Assembly (NCBI RefSeq): GCF_014647415.1
Contig: NZ_BMPD01000005.1
Location: 124,001 to 188,000 of the forward strand
Length of the DNA: 64,000 nt
Origin: Haloarcula sebkhae
Lineage (GTDB): Archaea; Halobacteriota; Halobacteria; Halobacteriales; Haloarculaceae
Direction: 5' to 3'
Below, in pieces: positions 52,896-60,975 of this stretch (position 1 is its first letter; each line of letters opens with the position of its first letter). The position numbers were made by a program, and so were the translations under genes. The notes under the pieces were generated by a model, which saw only the letters and a list, made by a program, of their open reading frames with translations, was not told where the DNA came from and did no database searches.

Positions 52896-54212
52896 TCAGC
52901 CGTCGTAGCCAGCGCCGCCTGCATCGTCGCTTTTGCCGCGCCGAATCAGCTCTCGGTCCGTCAGTGGGAGTTTCTCGCCGTCCAGCGGGATGTGCCAGTG
53001 CCCGAGCGTCCCGATGATTCGCGTCCGACTCCTCTCAACGTCGAGTCGGAGCGTTGGGCCGAGTGAGCCGCCGAACCGGCGCATCTGCTCGGACTCGGAC
53101 AGGTGGGCGATTTCGTCCAGCGTCTCGCCGTCGAAATCGTAGTAGTTGAAGAAGCTCTGGACCAGCACCTCACTGTCGTGAGGGAAGGCCATCCACGAGT
53201 AGGACTGGAACGGCGCGTTCTCGGGGTTTGTGGCGACGAGGCCGGACTCGTTCAACGGGACGTAGTCACCGTGGAGGTTCTCCGCGACAAAGCCGTACAG
53301 CGCGTCGAAGCCCTCAAGCCCCGGCGCAAACGTGTGGAGGTGGCTGGAAATAAAGAGGTAGTAAAGCCCGTCCCGATACACGATGTGGGGCCGTTCGAGT
53401 TCCTGATTGACGCCGACGGCGTCCAGCAGCGGGTCTTCGAGTTCCCACGCAAGCGGCTCGCCCGTCGGCGAGCGAGCGATGCCCACGCTCCCGTTAAACT
53501 CCTGTAGTGCGGCGTCGCCACCGCAGGCGTCGCTCCCTTCCGGAACCGGCGCGTTCGCCTCGAACAGGAGCCACGTCTCGCCCGTTTCTGGGTCCTCGAA
53601 GAACCACGGGTCCCGGAAGGTGTATATCATCCCGCGGGACTGGTCCTCCCGCTCGTAGCGGTCGCCGTCGGGCTGGAGCAGTTCGTGGTGGGTCCACGGA
53701 CCCGAGAGCTCGAACCCATTGTCCGTGTCGATGCTGCCGCCGCCCGCACCCACGATTCGCTGGGTGCAAGTCAGGTCTTCGGCTCCCTCCTCACCGGCCG
53801 CGGTATAGAACAGATAGACGCTGCCGTCGTCGTCGTACAGAGCCGACCCAGCCCACTGGCGCTGGCCCAGTGCGTCCTCGAACACCGGGCCGGCGTTGTG
53901 CCAGTTCCGCCCGTCATCGGAGTAGAAACAGCGGATGGTCGCCACGTCGTGGCGCTTGCCGGGCAGCAGATCCGACGGGGCGGTCAGCGAGAAACAGACC
54001 CGATAGCCGTCGACCGTCGCCAGCGTGCCGTCGCGGTTACGGAGAAACCAGGTGTCCCAGATGTGGACCTCGGGGATCTGATCGGTTTCCGGCGGATAGA
54101 CGATAGGGGCAACGGTGTCGTCGGTCCGCTCGATCCGGCTCGCTTGCTCGCGTGTCCACCCGGCGCGTCCCCTCGTTCCGGGACGACTCTCGCCGAGCGC
54201 TCCGTTTGTCAT
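52896..54212 (-). CDS. GH68 levansucrase/inulosucrase-family protein
   Basis: 438 residues. The five-bladed propeller hallmarks are present: nucleophile Asp53 in HIWDTWFLR, the Arg200-Asp201-Pro202 triad in YTFRDPWFF, and acid/base Glu273 in NQELERPHIV. Family members move fructose from sucrose to water or to growing levan/inulin, normally outside the cell. There is no Sec or Tat signal at the N-terminus (MTNGALGESRPGTRGRAGW), which suggests a cytoplasmic or non-classically exported enzyme. The promoter is well placed: TATA-like CATTTATACCC about 25 bases before the ATG. It is convergent with GH32, so the two form a fructan/sucrose module. Confidence 0.92.
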   Translation of the reverse strand: MTNGALGESRPGTRGRAGWTREQASRIERTDDTVAPIVYPPETDQIPEVHIWDTWFLRNRDGTLATVDGYRVCFSLTAPSDLLPGKRHDVATIRCFYSDDGRNWHNAGPVFEDALGQRQWAGSALYDDDGSVYLFYTAAGEEGAEDLTCTQRIVGAGGGSIDTDNGFELSGPWTHHELLQPDGDRYEREDQSRGMIYTFRDPWFFEDPETGETWLLFEANAPVPEGSDACGGDAALQEFNGSVGIARSPTGEPLAWELEDPLLDAVGVNQELERPHIVYRDGLYYLFISSHLHTFAPGLEGFDALYGFVAENLHGDYVPLNESGLVATNPENAPFQSYSWMAFPHDSEVLVQSFFNYYDFDGETLDEIAHLSESEQMRRFGGSLGPTLRLDVERSRTRIIGTLGHWHIPLDGEKLPLTDRELIRRGKSDDAGGAGYDG

Positions 54213-54357
54213 ATCTCACGTTGGGCCGACTACGGGTATAAATGTTGTCGGCTGGGTACCACGGGTGTTGTATGAAAAATTTACAATACGTATGTCCTTG
54301 CGACGTGGCTGGCTGAGAAAACTGATGGCTGGTCGTCAAGGGAGGCAGAACAGCACG

Positions 54358-54585
54358 TTACTCGCCCGAGTCCTCGCTTCGGCTGACACCCTCCGGACCG
54401 GTGATATCGAGCGGCCGGACCCACTCGTACCAGATGAAGACGACACCGAGGCCGTACCCCAGCGCCCAGACAGCGCTTCCGACCCAGGGATAGCCGAGCG
54501 TGCTGAATCCCCAGTTTGCGAGGCCCGGGAGGATGATCGCGGCGACGACCGTCAGCGTCAACGTCAATGCGTCCTGATTGTTCAC
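54358..54585 (-). CDS. Small two-helix membrane protein
   Basis: 75 residues from GTG 54585, seven bases after a strong GGGAGGG. Two hydrophobic segments (LTLTLTVVAAIILPGLANW and VWALGYGLGVVFIWYEW) are followed by an acidic tail. The frame extends upstream to ATG 54639 over a T-rich block (TTTACCGTA on the minus strand) that looks like a promoter, so the shorter form is preferred. Function unknown. It is divergent from the squalene synthase-like gene. Confidence 0.6.
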   Translation of the reverse strand: MNNQDALTLTLTVVAAIILPGLANWGFSTLGYPWVGSAVWALGYGLGVVFIWYEWVRPLDITGPEGVSRSEDSGE

Positions 54586-54727
54586 GGTTGTGCCCTCCCG
54601 GTCGCTATGCCGTTCATACGGTAAACTAGGCTCGGACACTCCTGAGTCTGTCGGAACACCGAACCGTGACCGGGACGGAACTGACGCCGTAGCCGTCCCA
54701 TTTTTATCATCGTATGCCCTACCTCGA

Positions 54728-55783
54728 ATGTCGGGAATGTCTCAGAACCACACAGACCGGTCGTCTTCGGAAGACATCGAGTGGTGCTACGATGCCGTCC
54801 ATCGTGTGTCGCGGACGTTTAGTCTCACAATTTCGGAACTCAACGAACCGATGGCCCGGGACATCTGTCTGGGCTACCTTCTATGTCGTGTGGCTGACAC
54901 GATCGAGGACGCCGGTCATCTCCCTCCAGCGGTGCAGACCGAACTCCTGCAGACGTACAGCCGCTCGCTCGAACCGTCGAGCGGGACGACCGTGTCGACG
55001 TTCCACGATGCCGTCGAAGAGTGGATCCCTACGACGACGAACGCCGACTGGGAAGTCGTCGAGAACGCGGGCCGTATCGTCGACGTGTTTCACACGCTCG
55101 ACGACCACTCCACGCGGACCATCCGCGGGCCGGTCCGGGAGCTCGTCGACGGGATGGCGATGTTCGTCGACCGCTACGCCGATGCCGGCGGGCTTCGGAT
55201 CAAGACGCTCGACGAACTCGAAGAGTACTGCTGGTACGCCGCCGGGACCGTCGGGACGCTGGTGACCGGGCTGGTCTCCCACGAAGCCACCGACGAGCAG
55301 ATCGCCCAGATGGAGGAAAACGCCCGCTCCTTTGCCCTGCTGCTCCAGCTCGTCAACGTCGCCAAGGACGCCGCGACGGACATGGAAGAGGAAAACAACG
55401 TCTATCTTCCGCTTGAACTGCTCCACGAGCAGGGCCTCGACCACAGCGACGTGAGCGACACGGACAACGTCGACTCGCTGGTCCCCGTCATCGAGCAGGT
55501 GACCGAGCGAGCGGAGGGCTACCTCGACGACGCGCAGGCGTGGCTCGAAGCCATGCCCGAAACCCGTGGGAACACCCTCTCAGCGTGGGCCATTCCGTTC
55601 CTGCTCGCGGTCGGAACGATCCGTGAGCTCCGCGAACGACCTGCCGACGTTATCGAGCAGGGCAACGTCAAAATCTCCCGTGAGGAAGTTCACTCCGTGA
55701 CACAGCAGTTCGGCGGCGACGGCGACCCATCAATCGGGGAGTTGCGGGCCAAGATCCGCCAGCAGCCGCTCCACCAGTACTGA
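54728..55783 (+). CDS. Squalene/phytoene synthase family protein (probable squalene synthase)
   Basis: 351 residues, a head-to-head prenyl synthase fold. The first Asp-rich motif is LLCRVADTIEDAG and the second NVAKDAATDMEEENNVYLP. VSRTFSLTISELNEPMARDICLGYLLCR and YCWYAAGTVGTLVTGL are shared with squalene synthase rather than CrtB, so joining two farnesyl diphosphates into squalene is more likely. Start ATG 54728 has a TATA-like TTTTTATC 26 bases upstream; ATG 54737 (MSQNH) is also possible. Squalene is a major haloarchaeal membrane lipid. It is monocistronic. Confidence 0.88.
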   Translation: MSGMSQNHTDRSSSEDIEWCYDAVHRVSRTFSLTISELNEPMARDICLGYLLCRVADTIEDAGHLPPAVQTELLQTYSRSLEPSSGTTVSTFHDAVEEWIPTTTNADWEVVENAGRIVDVFHTLDDHSTRTIRGPVRELVDGMAMFVDRYADAGGLRIKTLDELEEYCWYAAGTVGTLVTGLVSHEATDEQIAQMEENARSFALLLQLVNVAKDAATDMEEENNVYLPLELLHEQGLDHSDVSDTDNVDSLVPVIEQVTERAEGYLDDAQAWLEAMPETRGNTLSAWAIPFLLAVGTIRELRERPADVIEQGNVKISREEVHSVTQQFGGDGDPSIGELRAKIRQQPLHQY

Positions 55784-55963
55784 CGACCACCAGAGACATT
55801 CCTATTTTTCCCATCCGCCCGGTCGGTTCTCCGGCCGCAGTGCTGTCACCTTTGGTATCCTGAGAAGAACAACTCTCTCAGACAGGACAGCACCGGGCCA
55901 GAGGTGTACTGCTCATCCCCTCTGGGACAGAACACTCATGTTCGCCCTGTGTGAACGCCGCCT

Positions 55964-57205
55964 ATGGCCACAGCGGCGTCGGGGCTCTCCGAGCCACAGG
56001 TACTCGCCCGGACGAAAGACCGGCTCTTCGCGGACCGCGAGGACGCCTACGTCGTCGCGGACACGCAGTTCGCACAGCAGCGCTGGCTGGACGAAACGCC
56101 CATCCAGGCGTCCGTGCAGACGACACTCGCACCGTTCAACCACGTCCAGGTCGGAACTGGCTATCCCGACCTCGTCGGCGTACAGACGCTCTCGACGGAC
56201 CTGTTGTCCGTCGACCGACTCGGTGACCGGCCGCCGCTCATCGCTGTCGAGGCGAAGGGCTACACGGGCAACGGTGGCGTCGACGCGGAACGCGGGGTCG
56301 TGCAGGCCCACGACCGACTCAACGAAGCGAACGTCGCCTTCCTGACCGCACCCCGGAGCGGCATCTCCACCGCCGCGCGGACGATGGCCCGCGAGCTAAA
56401 CGTCGGCGTGCTGGGCGTCGACTCCGACGGCGCAGTCACGGTTCTGGAACGGCCCCGCGTGGTCGGCCACGGGTCGATGGACGCCGCCTCGGCGATCCGG
56501 TTCCAGGCAAGCGCACAGGGCGTCGCCGACCAGAACTTCGGGCTCAACCATCCGAAGAACTACATCGCGGTGCCACTGGCTGTCCACCACGACGGCGACG
56601 CACGGGACCTGCTTGCTTCCCATGTCGTCGGGGCCGTCGACGGTGCTATCGCCGGCGCGGCGTTCCTAAACCTGATCGACACCGGCCGGGGCTCGCTCAC
56701 GCTGACACCACTGGGCCGGGAAGTTGTCCGGTTCGCGCTCCGGACAGTCGGCGACATCGACGCTGCACTCCGCCGGTTCGAGGACTGGCAGCGGTCCCGA
56801 AAGCGATTCATCGACGTCGCGCCCCAGTGGGGCCAGCTCGTCCGCCGTGTCGTCTCCGACTATCCGGCCACGGAACTCCTCGTTGACGGGCTCTACACCT
56901 GTCACCGGGACGGGTACGAGTCGCCGTCGCTCGTCGAGTTCGTCGAGTATCTCCATGCGCTGCACCCAGAGTTCACCGTCGAACTGTTCCTCCGTGGCAA
57001 CGAGGCCGTCCGCCAGCGAGTGCTGACCGGGGACGGGGAACTCCGCCGCTCGGAACTGACCGACGGCAGCGTCTACCACTCGCCTACCGTGTTCCAGCTA
57101 AAGGCGATCTACTACCACGCCGGCATCGTGACTGATCGGGGCGCTGAACCCTCGAATCTCGACCCCGAAACGGACGAGTGGGCGCTGTGTGACCCGCTCG
57201 CGTAG
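55964..57205 (+). CDS. Putative PD-(D/E)XK-fold nuclease protein
   Basis: 413 residues. The N-terminal domain has GYPDLVGVQTL (Asp69) and, 27 residues later, IAVEAKGYTG (Glu96-x-Lys98), matching the PD-(D/E)XK catalytic core, and then GVVQAHDRLNEANVAFLTAPRSG, a typical following helix and strand. The C-terminal half (FLNLIDTGRGSLTLTPLGREVVRFALRTVGDIDAALRRFEDWQRS, and FQLKAIYYHAGIVT) looks like one or two winged helices. Restriction/repair nuclease activity is inferred from motifs. No partner defence genes are obvious nearby, so it may be a housekeeping DNA- or RNA-processing factor. Confidence 0.78.
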   Translation: MATAASGLSEPQVLARTKDRLFADREDAYVVADTQFAQQRWLDETPIQASVQTTLAPFNHVQVGTGYPDLVGVQTLSTDLLSVDRLGDRPPLIAVEAKGYTGNGGVDAERGVVQAHDRLNEANVAFLTAPRSGISTAARTMARELNVGVLGVDSDGAVTVLERPRVVGHGSMDAASAIRFQASAQGVADQNFGLNHPKNYIAVPLAVHHDGDARDLLASHVVGAVDGAIAGAAFLNLIDTGRGSLTLTPLGREVVRFALRTVGDIDAALRRFEDWQRSRKRFIDVAPQWGQLVRRVVSDYPATELLVDGLYTCHRDGYESPSLVEFVEYLHALHPEFTVELFLRGNEAVRQRVLTGDGELRRSELTDGSVYHSPTVFQLKAIYYHAGIVTDRGAEPSNLDPETDEWALCDPLA

Positions 57206-57271
57206 CGACAGGCGTCAAGCCGCTCTACCGACACATAACCCTGAAACGTGGGTAGCCTCTACAGTGATACA

Positions 57272-57652
57272 ATGTCCCAGACCCTGGAGCTCCCCAATGG
57301 CGATGTCGTTTCGCCGGACGACGTGTTCTGCTACAACGACTACCCCTATCGGCTCGTCTGGCTGGAAGACGACACTCACGAGTTCGCGCTCTCACCGCTG
57401 TACTGGGGCGACAGCGGCATGGACATCTCGTTCCGCGACCGGGAGGCGCTGGTCGACCAGTGGGAGGTCGATTCGCAGGGCCGAATGACGGCTGAGGAGT
57501 GGGCGAACTGGCTCGACGACGCGACGGCGGACCACCGCTACAGCGACGACGAGGTCACGTCGCTCGCGGCCGAGCTACCGACGGAGTGGGACCCTGAAGG
57601 CGAGGATTCTGACTCCAGTGGCGGCGGTCTTCGGGACCGCCTTGGGCTGTAA
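57272..57652 (+). CDS. Acidic hypothetical protein
   Basis: 126 residues from ATG 57272. Beta-rich first half (LELPNGDVVSPDDVFCYNDYPYRLVWLEDD, FALSPLYWGDSGMDISF), aromatic-rich, then a helical block (MTAEEWANWLDDATADH) and a Gly/Asp/Ser tail ending RDRLGL. No family or motif recognised. It lies between the PD-(D/E)XK-like gene and the TRAM gene, all in the same direction, and could be co-transcribed with either. Confidence 0.72.
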   Translation: MSQTLELPNGDVVSPDDVFCYNDYPYRLVWLEDDTHEFALSPLYWGDSGMDISFRDREALVDQWEVDSQGRMTAEEWANWLDDATADHRYSDDEVTSLAAELPTEWDPEGEDSDSSGGGLRDRLGL

Positions 57653-57706
57653 GCGCTGTCGCCGGAGTCTGAAAGGTATTAATCCGTTCGTCCTGCAACC
57701 CCTGTC

Positions 57707-58054
57707 ATGGAACCACTCTGGCTCGCCGCCGGCGGGGCCGCCCTCGCCGTGGGCCTCGCGCTGGCGTTTGCGATTACCCGCCGTTCATCCAGCAGTGCAT
57801 CGAAGCGTGCTCACGAAGCCGCACAGGAGCGAGAACCGCCAGTCGAACTCGGTGAGACCTACGAGTTCGGCATCACCGAATTCAGCGATCACCACTCCGG
57901 CGACCGCGTCGCCGTCGGGAAAGTCGAAGGGTTCGTCCTGTTTACCGAGGACGTGCCGTCGTCGGTGTCGGCCGGTGACGTGATTCGGGCGAAGGTGCTG
58001 TCGTTCAACCGGGATCACACCTCCGCTGACGCTCGGTTCGTCGAACGCGCGTGA
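57707..58054 (+). CDS. Membrane-anchored TRAM-domain protein
   Basis: 115 residues. A single N-terminal membrane helix (residues 3-23) is followed by a linker and a TRAM domain: GETYEFGITEFSDHHSGDRVAVGKVEGFVLF, then GDVIRAKVLSFNRDHTSADARFVE. TRAM domains bind RNA, and in haloarchaea free TRAM proteins are cold- or stress-related RNA chaperones; fusion to a membrane anchor is less common. It is followed by the TetR gene. Confidence 0.87.
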   Translation: MEPLWLAAGGAALAVGLALAFAITRRSSSSASKRAHEAAQEREPPVELGETYEFGITEFSDHHSGDRVAVGKVEGFVLFTEDVPSSVSAGDVIRAKVLSFNRDHTSADARFVERA

Positions 58055-58154
58055 GCGGTGACAGCGTTGCGGCGAGGCACGTTCCGGTCGACGACAACTC
58101 CACAGTCCCGACAGAGGGAGAAACCGATATGTGCCTACCACGATAAAACAGGCC

Positions 58155-58769
58155 ATGAGCGAATCGGACGGGCAGAGCACGCCACAGGACACCCGAGAGG
58201 TCATTATGGAGGCCACCTTTCGGGCGCTGAGCAAGCACGGCTACAAGGACTTGCGAGTCCGGGACATCGGCGATGAGATGGATATGTCCCGGCAAGTGAT
58301 TCACTATCATTTCGACGGCAAGTACGACCTGATCTCGTCGTTTCTGGAGTACATCATTGACCAGTACGAGGGTAGCGTCGAGGTTGACGACGAAACCGAC
58401 CCCCGCACAGAACTCGATGTTCGCATCGACCGGTGCCTGTTCGGCCCGGAGTTCGACGACTTTTCGCACTGGGACCGGATGAAGGTGTACCACGAACTGT
58501 ACGCCTATGCGCAAAACGACGAGGAACACCGGGCGCTGTTCAACGAGCACTACGACCGCCTTCGTGAAAGTATCTCCACAGTCATCGAAGACGGAATCGA
58601 ACAGGGCGCGTTTCGGGATGTCGACGCCGAACTGATGGGCCAGCTCATCACGGACGTGATTCACGCGGCCCGCGGCCGGCGGATCGCGCTCGGCCACGAA
58701 GACGCACCCGACGAAGCCAAGCGTGCCGTCAACGACTTCATTCTCGACTCGCTGTACCCACCGCAGTAG
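58155..58769 (+). CDS. TetR/AcrR-family transcription regulator
   Basis: 204 residues. The N-terminal HTH (residues 13-58) is complete: REVIMEATFRALSKHGYKDLRVRDIGDEMDMSRQVIHYHFDGKYDL. The C-terminal ligand-binding domain is helical and acidic. A GTG at 58131 would add eight residues. It faces the DoxX gene and lies 1.1 and 1.9 kb from two inverted repeats of TTTACC-GGTAAA type in front of the flavoprotein and pirin genes. Those are therefore good candidates for its operators (inference). Confidence 0.88.
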   Translation: MSESDGQSTPQDTREVIMEATFRALSKHGYKDLRVRDIGDEMDMSRQVIHYHFDGKYDLISSFLEYIIDQYEGSVEVDDETDPRTELDVRIDRCLFGPEFDDFSHWDRMKVYHELYAYAQNDEEHRALFNEHYDRLRESISTVIEDGIEQGAFRDVDAELMGQLITDVIHAARGRRIALGHEDAPDEAKRAVNDFILDSLYPPQ

Positions 58770-58789
58770 ATCGGGCCGACCAGCCAGCG

Positions 58790-59203
58790 TCAGAGGGGGC
58801 TGATACCGACGCTGAGCGCCCACGTTCCGGTTGCCGACGCCGCGACGACGAGCGCCCCGCCAGCGAGCGTCACGTTCTTCAGGAAACTGTTCAGTTCGTC
58901 CTGCCGGTCCTCGTCCGGCACGGCCCAGAAGTCGTGCATCGCAATCGCCGAGACGATGAGGAACGCAGCAAGGGCGATCGCTGCGACGACCGGGAAGACA
59001 CCCACTGTCACACCGAGTCCACCGAGGATGAGAAGCCCGCCGGACGCGAGGACGGAGAATTTCGGTGCCGGGAGGCCCTTGTATTCGGCGTAGCCTGCCA
59101 TCTGTTCCGTCTGTGTGAAGTGGCTCAGGCCGGTGAACGCGAGTACGCCGCCGAAGAGGACGCGGCCGACGACGAGCAACACGACGTTGAGTTCGGGTGC
59201 CAT
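58790..59203 (-). CDS. DoxX-family membrane protein
   Basis: 137 residues with four transmembrane segments (VLLVVGRVLFGGVLAFTGLSHF, VLASGGLLILGGLGVTVGVFP, VAAIALAAFLIVSAIAM and NVTLAGGALVVAASATGTWAL). The DoxX pattern GRVLFGGVLAFTGLSHF and HDFWAV before the third helix are family-typical. DoxX proteins are quinone-linked or redox-associated membrane proteins. It is convergent with tetR and co-directional with the flavoprotein gene behind it (95-base gap). Confidence 0.85.
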   Translation of the reverse strand: MAPELNVVLLVVGRVLFGGVLAFTGLSHFTQTEQMAGYAEYKGLPAPKFSVLASGGLLILGGLGVTVGVFPVVAAIALAAFLIVSAIAMHDFWAVPDEDRQDELNSFLKNVTLAGGALVVAASATGTWALSVGISPL

Positions 59204-59297
59204 CACAAACTCACCACCGAGACTGCACGAGCGTTTCCAACAGTACGGTTCGGGATTGTAGCGGGAGTCATTGGAGTAGTAGATTTTGGCTGCATCG

Positions 59298-59858
59298 TTA
59301 GAGTTCCGGTACGTCTGACGGCATATCGAAGTCGTGGTAGTACTCGCCTTTCTCCTTCGAGAGAATGTCGAGGACGGCGGCAGCTCCGTCACCGGCCGCG
59401 ATGACCGCTTGCCACTTCTCCGCTCGACCCATCGCCCCTGTCGCGTACACGTTCTCGACGGACGTTTCCATGTCGACAGTCACATCGACGACATCCTCAT
59501 CGGTGAACGTACAGCCGAGGTCTTCGGCGAGGCTACGGTCACCACCAGTTGCGAGGACGACGTACTCCGCGGTGTACTCGTCGTCGTCCGTCGTGAGGAC
59601 GAACCCATCGTCGGTCTGGTCGATGGCCGTTACTTCCGTCTCGTACAACGTCGCGCCGCGGTCACGGGCCTGCCCGCGAGCGATCGTGAGGAACTCCTCG
59701 CCGCTAATGGAGCGCACTGCGGGGTAGTTGAACAGGTGCGCCTTGTGCATCCACGACTCGTCCGTATCGAAGGTGATCGTTTCGAGGTCGTTCTTCGCCG
59801 CGTACTGTGCCGCGCTCAGGCCGGCGGGACCGCCGCCGACAACTGCTACGTCTGCCAT
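59298..59858 (-). CDS. Short FAD/NAD(P)-binding oxidoreductase (thioredoxin reductase-like)
   Basis: 186 residues. DVAVVGGGPAGLSAAQYAAKNDLETI is the FAD-binding Rossmann motif, ATGGDRSLAEDL and VENVYATGAMGRAEKWQAVIAAGDGAAAVLDIL complete the FAD site. The NADPH-binding middle domain and the CxxC redox centre of true thioredoxin reductases are absent, so it is a short single-domain relative. Its promoter, 31-48 bases upstream, contains the inverted repeat TTTTACC-ATCT-GGTAAAA. It is likely in the same regulon as the pirin gene. Confidence 0.85.
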   Translation of the reverse strand: MADVAVVGGGPAGLSAAQYAAKNDLETITFDTDESWMHKAHLFNYPAVRSISGEEFLTIARGQARDRGATLYETEVTAIDQTDDGFVLTTDDDEYTAEYVVLATGGDRSLAEDLGCTFTDEDVVDVTVDMETSVENVYATGAMGRAEKWQAVIAAGDGAAAVLDILSKEKGEYYHDFDMPSDVPEL

Positions 59859-59888
59859 GTCTCACAGCACGGACCGCCCACAGAAGAG

Positions 59889-59906
59889 TTTTACCATCTG
59901 GTAAAA
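59889..59906. promoter_or_regulatory. Inverted repeat operator upstream of the flavoprotein gene
   Basis: TTTTACC-N4-GGTAAAA, a perfect 7-bp inverted repeat 31-48 bases before the ATG, adjacent to the TATA-like TATATTTTA on the minus strand. The core TTTACC-N4-GGTAAA recurs before pirin at 60715. Confidence 0.65.
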
Positions 59907-59953
59907 TATAGTCGAAGCCTCACGTCTGGCCCTGAGACATCCTATATCGCCCC

Positions 59954-60703
59954 TTATAGAACGTACGGGCCGCGCTGTCGGATCGGCTCGCCGTGCGGGC
60001 GGCCCGAGACGGCGACGACACGAAGCGACTCATCGCTTTGGAGTGTCACCGACCGCTCGTCAGTGACCGGTAGGAAATCACCGTCGGAGAACGACTGTCC
60101 CGCGACCGTTCCGCTACCGGTGACACCATAGAGGAATCCTGACCACTCCGCGGGGACCGACCACGTCCACGCGTCGGCCACAGATACATCCAGATATTCC
60201 ATCAGCGTATGGAGGCTGATCGGTGAGCCCTCGCCGATGACTGTCGTGACCGCCGCACCGTCCTGTTCCGTTGTCGGGAGCGCGTCGGCCGTGGCGTCAA
60301 CGTAGTCCGGGTCAGCGTCCTTCTTCGCCTGCGGCAGATTCACCCAGAGCTGTAGTCCGGTGCAGGCCTGCCCGTCGGCGGGGAATTCGGAGTGGCGTAT
60401 CCCACTGCCGGTCGTGATACGCATCGCGTCGTTCTCGTATGCAGTGTTTGCGACGCCCAGCGAATCCTCGTGTTCCATCCCACCCTCGATCATGTACGAG
60501 ACGATCTCGAACCCGCGATGCGGATGCATCGGGAACCCCTTGTCGGGGTCGATGTAGAACTGCTCGAACAGGACAAACGGGTCCAGATTGGACGGATAGC
60601 TCTCCGTCGGAAACGCACGGTTCGAATTCACGCCCGTCCCATGCCGGACCATCTCTCCGGATAGCGGCCCGTCAGCCGACGCCTGCGACTCACTTTCGGT
60701 CAT
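59954..60703 (-). CDS. Pirin family protein
   Basis: 249 residues, double cupin. The N-terminal cupin has PMHPHRGFEIVSYMIEGGMEHEDS (metal-binding His pair and Glu), then GSGIRHSEFPADGQACTGLQLWVNLPQAKK, which is pirin-specific. The C-terminal cupin is short and hydrophobic. Pirins are iron-binding; bacterial YhhW has quercetinase activity. The promoter has the same inverted repeat as the flavoprotein gene. Confidence 0.92.
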   Translation of the reverse strand: MTESESQASADGPLSGEMVRHGTGVNSNRAFPTESYPSNLDPFVLFEQFYIDPDKGFPMHPHRGFEIVSYMIEGGMEHEDSLGVANTAYENDAMRITTGSGIRHSEFPADGQACTGLQLWVNLPQAKKDADPDYVDATADALPTTEQDGAAVTTVIGEGSPISLHTLMEYLDVSVADAWTWSVPAEWSGFLYGVTGSGTVAGQSFSDGDFLPVTDERSVTLQSDESLRVVAVSGRPHGEPIRQRGPYVL

Positions 60704-60714
60704 ATGCTGCTTTG

Positions 60715-60730
60715 TTTACCGAGCGGTAAA
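60715..60730. promoter_or_regulatory. Inverted repeat operator upstream of the pirin gene
   Basis: TTTACC-GAGC-GGTAAA, 12-27 bases before the pirin ATG, overlapping the T-run that serves as TATA element on the minus strand. It shares arms and the four-base spacing with the site at 59889, so binding would block transcription of both genes. Confidence 0.65.
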
Positions 60731-60975
60731 AACTGTCGGGCTGCGCGTAACCGATCGCTATCTGTACTCCCGTGGCGTTACGACGGTGGTAACAAATTCG
60801 TAGCGTGCTAACCGGGGTTGATCCTGGAGAGGTTCACGGCCTACGGTGCGATAACTTCTCATTATGAGAGTGGTCCAAACGGTCGTACGTACTCCTGTCG
60901 CGAATGTGAGAACTCCAAGGTCGTATCTACGTCCCTAAATCATATCGGTGATGAACGCAATAATGTCAATTAAGA

